Assembly (NCBI GenBank): GCA_029532625.1
Contig: JARFXM010000011.1
Span: 4,539,501-4,603,500 of the forward strand
DNA: 64,000 bases
Direction of reading: 5' to 3'
Origin: Lomentospora prolificans
Lineage: Eukaryota; Ascomycota; Sordariomycetes; Microascales; Microascaceae
In this document: positions 58,342 through 64,000 of the stretch, in pieces
How the letters are laid out: each line of letters starts with the position of its first letter
Position numbering within the stretch: position 1 is the stretch's first letter
Translations under genes and position numbers: made by a program
The notes under the pieces: model-generated
Seen by the model: only the letters and a program-made list of their open reading frames with translations
Told to the model about the DNA's origin: nothing
Databases searched by the model: none

Positions 58342-60043
58342 GGTGGGTGGAAGGGAGGGGCGGTGAAGATGATGGAGGGGTACGGTGGATGGATCGGGGT
58401 GGCTGAGCGAAAGAACTCTTGAAGCATGAGACGAGATGCGATGAGACGGTCGGACGAGGACGCGCCACGGTTACCCACAGGTCCAGGTATTCACTCGGGC
58501 CGGTCAAGAAGGCCCCGGGTCTCAAGGTACGGAGAAGGAGAGAAGGCGACCAAATTAAGGCTATCCCCAACGGAGCACAAGGAGTTAGAAAGTGCTAGCG
58601 GTGTACTTTGCCATGTAAGACAAAGGCCCTGCACACTACGTTTCACTCCAACGCTGCCGCACGCCGCTGCTGGGTGAGTAGAAATCTGGTGCGAGGGTGG
58701 TCGAGGCGGGGGCTCTCAACGTGTGCAACAGAAGAAGGGGAGAACCGCCGAGGCCCTTCTCGATGAGTACGGCGCATGAACGTCCTTCTCAGAGAGGATC
58801 GAGATATCTCGGCCGCGCATGCGCGATCCCGTGCCGGCTTGGCGGAACGGGCGAGTGGCTGCAGTTCGCTTCGTTAGATGAGGCGAGGGGAGGAGGCGGT
58901 GATGTAGGAAGCGTAGCACGACAGGCCTCGGCTTTTGCGATGGGGGAGATTTGAGGGGAGATGGTTGGGTGTTAGTGAGGAGATGGTGCGGCTCAATAAG
59001 GACGGGTGGCGGCGTAGAGAGAAGCGTGTTGGGGGGGGGGTTGACACGGATTCTGTTGCGCGAGGGTAACTAACTGAAAGTCGAGATGTTGGAAGGGAAA
59101 AGAGCTATGGGCTAAGGATGGAATGGGCTGCTTCAGGAGGGATGGGAGGACTTCTTTTGGGGGCGTTTGTTGAGAGGAAATATTTGACGACGCGATGGCG
59201 GTCGCGCGTCGTTGTAGGCATCCATCAGGTCTGTTTAGCTTGACTGCTGGCTGGCGAGTGATTCGATGTGATTGAATCTGGAAGTCGAGCTTGATGTTGG
59301 AGGCGGGGATCCAGTGCATGCCGGTATCAACACTGTGTGTTCTCTGAGCGTCTCTGTTCACGAACTCATGGAGGCATCATTGACATCTTTATCTCGACGA
59401 GCATCGTTATCCTAGCGAAAATTAATGTATTCAACTTGGTGTAAAACAGTTAAAAGCGAATTTTTTATTTATTTATTTATTTTTTTTTTTTTTTTTTTTT
59501 GGTGGGAAACAGTAGCTATCAATACTTTTCCTCCTTGCGCCATCGTCCTCGGTTTTGGTCGCACACTGGCTCTTAAAAGTCCTGAACAAGGTTGAGTTCC
59601 CTCAAACCAGGGACAAAAAGGGCGTCAATTAGTTTATTGAGGACATTGAATGTTTAATATTTCGAGAATGGGTGGCGGGTAGGCTGGCGGGTGGAGAAGA
59701 AGAAAGACTAGCTTGAGCCACCGTCGGCACCAGGGCATTCAGATCGATGCCTCGCCTCCCGATCGAGAGATCAACATGACGTTGTCGGCATCGAAAAGAT
59801 TCATGTTAAACAGGGGCCACGTAAAGGCGATTTTTTTTTTCTTTTTGGCTCTTGATCATTGGAATTTGTTGAAATAGAGATCGAATTATAATCCCGTCTT
59901 CCAAACACATCTTGACCGAAGCCAAGCGTGGTGTATCAATAGACGCGGATGATTTACCGCCTCTTGTTGGCTCCCATCGACACGCCCTCTGTGCCATCAT
60001 CTCTAAGCTTCCAGTCGCACTTAATTCGAGAGTTTACACTACA
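58342..60043. promoter_or_regulatory. Divergent region between XLF and photolyase
   Basis: 1702 bases between two divergent DNA-repair genes. A T21 run lies at 59480-59500, preceded by ATTT repeats. The photolyase frame is open without ATG from 59873. No damage-response element was identified with confidence. Confidence 0.45.
59480..59500. repeat. T21 homopolymer
   Basis: 21 T following several ATTT units. Confidence 0.9.
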
Positions 60044-61865
60044 ATGCCTCAAAAACGCTCGCCGACGGATAAATCAGGTCCAAAGAGCCGGTCCTCCAAG
60101 CGCCAAAGAGCCCGGACCCCGTCCGACCCGTTGACGGCGCCGCACCCAGGGTCCGATCTCGCGGAGGAAAATGGCATCGTCCTTCGAAAGTACTATCCGC
60201 CCGAGATGAGCAACTACCGCGCCCACGCATACGCTTACGGTGAACTGCTCCGGCCAATGGAAGAGCTCGACGATGCGATACGGGAGACTGAGGAGCAGAG
60301 GAGAGCTGTCAATGTCAAGGATGCCGTTGTCCACTGGTTCAAAAGCGATTTGCGTGTGCATGATAATCACGCTCTCCACCTTGCGGGAAGGAAGGCGGCC
60401 GAGGCCAAGGTGCCGCTTATAGGGATGTACATTGTTAGTCCGCAGGATTTTGAGGCGCACTTGACGTCCCCAGCGAGGATAGACTTTATCTTTCGGACGC
60501 TCGAGGTGCTCAAGGAGGATCTCGCCGAGTTGGATATTCCTCTATATGTCGAGACGGTAGAGAAGCGCAAAGAAATACCAGGGAGAATACAAAAACTGCT
60601 GGAGGATTGGGGGGCGAGCCACTTGTTCGCCAATATAGAGTACGAAGTCGACGAACTTCGACGTGAGGCCAGCATGGTCCAGATGCTGAGGGATGCTGGT
60701 ATCTCGTTTACTGTGGAGCACGATACTTGCATCGTCGCGCCGGGGAGCCTAGAAAGCGGGACAGGGAAGCAATACGCCGTCTATTCCCCATGGTTCAAGA
60801 AATGGGTTGCGTATATCCACGGGAACCACGACCTCCTCAACACCTTTGATCCGCCGCAATGCAACCCACAGTCGGCAAGGAAGGATCTGTCGAAGCTGTT
60901 TGACTGCCCGCTACCGCCACACCCAAAGAACAAGGCCGTAACGGACGAGCAGAGAAAGAGGTTCAGTGAACTGTGGCCGGCGGGCGAAAAGGCGGCCATG
61001 GCGAGGCTCCAGACTTTCTGCGATGAGGAAATCGAGCGGTACGCTGACGAGCGTAATCTTCCGTCGCAAGCAGGGACCTCGAGGATCTCGGCGTATTTGG
61101 GGACTGGGGCCATCAGCGCGAGGATATGCGTGTCCACCGCACAGGATCGGAATACCACACGGAAACTCGACCAGGGAAATGCAGGTGTGAGGAAATGGAT
61201 CGCCGAGATCGCATGGAGGGAATTTTACAAGCACATTTTGGTCAACTGGCCCTATATCTGGTAAGGTGTTTTCGCCAGACCTCATATACGTTTTCTGTCG
61301 GTCCTCACTGACACTCGCCAGCATGAACAAGCCTTTCAAGCCCGAGTTCGCCAACGTAGAATGGATCTACAACAAAGAACACTTCAAGGCTTGGTGCGAG
61401 GGCCGAACGGGTTACCCAATCGTCGACGCCGCCATGCGTCAGCTCCACCACATGGCCTGGATGCACAACCGCTGCCGCATGATTGTCGCCTGCTTCCTCG
61501 CCAAGGACCTCCTTCTCGACTGGCGGATGGGCGAGCGCTACTTCATGGAGCACCTCATCGACGGCGACTTCGCCAGCAACAATGGCGGCTGGGGGTTCAG
61601 CGCTAGCGTTGGGGCGGACCCACAGCCCTATTTCAGGATATTCAACCCTCTGTTGCAGAGCGAGCGGTTCGATCCGGACGGTGACTACATCAGGGAGTGG
61701 GTGCCGGAGCTGGCCGAGGTTACAGGGCCGGCGATCCACGATCCGTATGGTCGAGGGCAGGGCCACAAGGCGCGCAAGGCTGGATATCCAAAGCCGATTG
61801 TCGAGCACAAGCCGAGTCGGGAGAGGGCGCTGCGCGCGTTCAAGGCGGCAATGAATAGCGACTGA
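60044..61865 (+). CDS. phr1: CPD photolyase (class I, Phr1)
   Basis: Two exons (60044-61260, 61322-61865) give 586 residues. The intron has a CACTGAC branch site, and splicing produces NWPYICMNKPFKPEFANVEW, typical of the family. The enzyme uses blue light, FAD and an antenna chromophore to split cyclobutane pyrimidine dimers. The N-terminal basic, Ser-rich stretch (KRSPTDKSGPKSRSSKRQR) looks nuclear-targeting. The alpha/beta antenna domain starts at VVHWFKSDLRVHDNHAL. The FAD domain has GTSRISAYLGTGAISAR, WIAEIAWREFYKHIL, GYPIVDAAMRQLHHMAWMHN and LLDWRMGERYFMEHLIDGDF. Trp and Asn residues of the CPD class are kept (MHNRCRM, NNGGWGFSASVGAD). It is divergent from XLF. Confidence 0.94.
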
Positions 61866-62498
61866 ACGTGGCACGCCTGTACTCTGTAGATTTTCAAAAG
61901 TGATGTCTGACCCGTATCTGTACCGCGATGAACACCTCTACCATCGCAGCTTTTTCAAGGCCAGTGAATCAATCTGCGGCACGGGAGCCGTCCGAGAGTA
62001 GGAACTCCCGCCAACTCCAGAATCCCCGGGCATGAGCGGCCACAAGAGGCGCGTTCGAGGAGACTTGTCTAGCCGGGACATAGCGTCAAAAACAAAACCG
62101 AGCATCACGCATGTCACGTCAACACAACGCACGGAGAAACAAAGAAACGAGTGTATCGCTTCCCAACGAGAATTTTGGCTTCAAATGCATTCCATTTAAG
62201 AAACCAGACACCCCGAATTGGCAGTCTTTTTTTTTTTTTTGGCGGCCAACTCTAAATTCCAATATGCATGTGGAAACCTGATTTTTGCCCTCAAGCATAT
62301 GAAAACCCTGTCGAGGGGAAAAGGGGAAAAAAACAATGTTTCAACACCTTTGCTTTCGAATTCCCATGCACAGACCACGTCCCAGAAGAGACTCTTGGAT
62401 GTTCAAACATGATTGCGTACCCCCTCTAACGAAAACCCCCCAAACTCCCTCCGTCAATTCTTTTTCAGACCATTTTGCTTCGGCGAAAAAGAAGTCGT
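61866..62498. other. Convergent 3' region, photolyase and rps21
   Basis: 633 bases between two stop codons of opposing genes; presumed 3' UTRs. No ORF is supported. Confidence 0.5.
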
Positions 62499-62886
62499 TT
62501 ATCGTACGGGGTTCCAGACGTTCTTGAGGAGACCGTCGCGTTGCGCGAGCCTGTTGAGGGAGTCGTCGCTCTCGCCAACGGCACGGACGAAACCGCAGAG
62601 GGCGTAGACGATGTTCTCGCCCTGGATGGCGCGGCCGTTCTCGTCAACCTTGGCAATCGAGATCTGGACGGAGGCGTGGTCCTTGGCCTTGATGATGCGG
62701 TTGGTGGCGCTGCACTTGCGGGGGACGTAGCTGTGAAGATCAAGAAAAATGTCAGTAAGCCCTTGCTCTGCAATTGCATCAAGAGAGAAAGACCCGGCCG
62801 CAATTCGAGTAGATTCGGGGGCACGTGGAGGCATTGAACGGGGGAAATGCGTACAGGTCGACGGTCTCGCCCTTGTCGTTCTCCAT
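62499..62886 (-). CDS. rps21: 40S ribosomal protein S21 (eS21)
   Basis: Two exons (62886-62855, 62730-62499) give 87 residues, exactly the usual eS21 length. The 124-nt intron sits after codon 10, an early position common in fungal ribosomal-protein genes, and has a TTACTGAC branch site. The protein reads MENDKGETVDLYVPRKCSAT, then NRIIKAKDHASVQISIAKVD and ends LLKNVWNPVR, the conserved eS21 sequence. It is a structural component of the small cytosolic subunit, needed for 18S rRNA 3' processing. The gene is divergent from the SLX4-like gene. Confidence 0.96.
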
Positions 62887-63406
62887 GGCTGCGGTATGTG
62901 TGAGATACGGCTTCGAAAATGAAGATTAGGAGGGTGGTGTTGGTGGTCGGGATTGGTGACGATGAGGCTTTGGCCGGGAGGGGCTTCCGAGATGTCGCAA
63001 AAAAATATAATCGGTAGTATTGTGAGGTGCAATTTTCGTGCGGGGCGAGTGGATCAGAAGGGCTCTGTCACGAGATTTATCACGTGTGGATAAATACATG
63101 CAAGGTCAGGTGACTTCGCGAGCAAGTCGCGAAAGGTTCTCCCTTCTCGAGGCCCGTTTCGCAAGGGTGCTAAATTGTTTATCGCCCGAATTCTCCGGAG
63201 TGTCCATATCAGCAACCGTTAACGAGACACAACGCCGACGTTCGCGCATTCTCCTGCCCCAACAAAGCCGTTTTTGCACCACTGAACGACTTATGCTCCG
63301 AGACCGCACCCCTTTGGGGTAGGAGAAAAAGAAAACCATTCTGCTGTGCAAGATTGGCCTGAGATGCGCGCTGCGCACTCAAATGCCCCGCCCTCCCCTG
63401 TCCGCC
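62887..63406. promoter_or_regulatory. Divergent promoter, rps21 and SLX4-like gene
   Basis: 520 bases between divergent starts. It includes a CACGTG palindrome at 63081-63086. Expression of the two genes should differ strongly. Confidence 0.5.
63081..63086. promoter_or_regulatory. CACGTG E-box
   Basis: A perfect CACGTG palindrome about 195 bases from the rps21 start codon. bHLH factors such as Cbf1 bind this sequence and regulate ribosomal genes in some yeasts; use here is inferred only. Confidence 0.4.
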
Positions 63407-64000
63407 ATGGCTACCAACGCCGTTCTCCTGAGCTCGTCCCCGGCGGCTGCTAGCAAGCGCGGCTCCCTGAGACTGGGGCGTTCATCATCTCCAGAGTTTC
63501 CTTCCCTGCACGAATTGATATCCCAAAAAGAGAACCACAATGCGAGAGCCCCACAACCACGCCGCGGTGACCTGGGTGAAGCGAGCAAAAACGGTACTTC
63601 ACGAACCGGATCAACGATGCCGTCTACGGCTTCGACGGCAACACGGCCACCGTCTTGCAACAGCAGCATCCTGATTGAAGAGATATTAGACACATCGATG
63701 GACTCGATTGAGATTTCTGCTCTAAATCGCAGCACTCCCGAACCCCGAGCTGAGCCGGTGAAGAATCCATCAGGGAAGCTGGACAATGCCAAACCAACAA
63801 AGGCGAAGAAGGCAGCAGGCAATGTGAGCCGCCATTTCGAGCCACCTGTGCCGGAGAATCATCCAGCAGAAGCGCCAGACGAACCCCTGAATTTGCCCGC
63901 TGCGATGAGTAGGCGAACTCATTGGACCCCGCCCCCAAAGGATACGATACGGGAGATTGGCTCGCGGTCGTCCGATATTATTGAGCTCCTATCCTCAACC
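63407..64000 (+). CDS. slx4: SLX4-like endonuclease scaffold, 5' part
   Basis: The frame is open from ATG 63407 (GCCATGG context) to the end of the window: 198 residues, C-terminus missing. An earlier in-frame ATG is at 63383. The start MATNAVLLSSSPAASKRG followed by SSSPEFPSLHELISQK is typical in style for fungal Slx4. LNLPAAMSRRTHWTPPPKD resembles the short conserved motif (L-x-AM-x-RR-x-x-WTPP) of fungal Slx4. Slx4 activates Slx1 to cut branched DNA in recombination and rDNA maintenance. The diagnostic C-terminal Slx1-binding domain is outside the window, so the call rests on the motif and the overall Ser/Pro-rich N-terminus. Confidence 0.62.
   Translation, partial: MATNAVLLSSSPAAASKRGSLRLGRSSSPEFPSLHELISQKENHNARAPQPRRGDLGEASKNGTSRTGSTMPSTASTATRPPSCNSSILIEEILDTSMDSIEISALNRSTPEPRAEPVKNPSGKLDNAKPTKAKKAAGNVSRHFEPPVPENHPAEAPDEPLNLPAAMSRRTHWTPPPKDTIREIGSRSSDIIELLSST

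Noticed and set aside
61660..61675. GGTTCGATCC resembling tRNA box B
   Set aside because: It lies inside the conserved photolyase coding sequence and has no tRNA fold.

Overview
The window is nuclear DNA of a filamentous ascomycete (Pezizomycotina, most likely a Sordariomycete; species not recognised). Evidence: short GT-AG introns of about 47-120 nt with CTAAC/CTGAC-type branch sites, an intron-bearing nuclear tRNA-Leu, a secreted CE1 esterase carrying a fungal CBM1, a GH3 beta-xylosidase, a GT71 mannosyltransferase and a 2EXR-domain protein. There are no bacterial, viral or CRISPR features and no recognisable transposon gene.

Layout. 0-3 kb: the 3' end of a D-2-hydroxyacid dehydrogenase gene, a tRNA-Leu(CAG) and a 2EXR protein with two CxxC pairs. 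3.2-9.5 kb: three minus-strand genes, namely two adjacent divergent folylpolyglutamate-synthase paralogues and MIC60. 10.7-14.7 kb: a Rab5-type GTPase and the phosphoinositide phosphatase Sac1, divergently transcribed; both belong to membrane-identity biology. 16.9-23.4 kb: a GT71 alpha-mannosyltransferase and a DHA2-type MFS transporter. 25.3-30.7 kb: an acetylxylan esterase with CBM1 and a GH3 beta-xylosidase, a co-oriented xylan-degrading pair separated by a decayed DUF6594 gene. 32.8-41.3 kb: a small spliced gene of unknown function, the splicing factor cactin, and a forkhead transcription factor. 41.3-56.8 kb: about 15 kb in which no protein-coding gene could be supported. 56.8-64 kb: a DNA-repair-rich end with XLF/Nej1 (end joining), CPD photolyase, ribosomal protein eS21 and the start of an SLX4-like nuclease scaffold.

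A recurring anomaly is single-base excess inside G/C runs of conserved coding sequences: MIC60, the second FPGS paralogue, and probably three places in the XLF tail. Each would be cured by removing one base. This points to homopolymer error in the assembly, unless several unrelated genes are truly broken. Exon coordinates were derived by hand from splice consensus, reading-frame phase and remembered family sequence, and no search was run.
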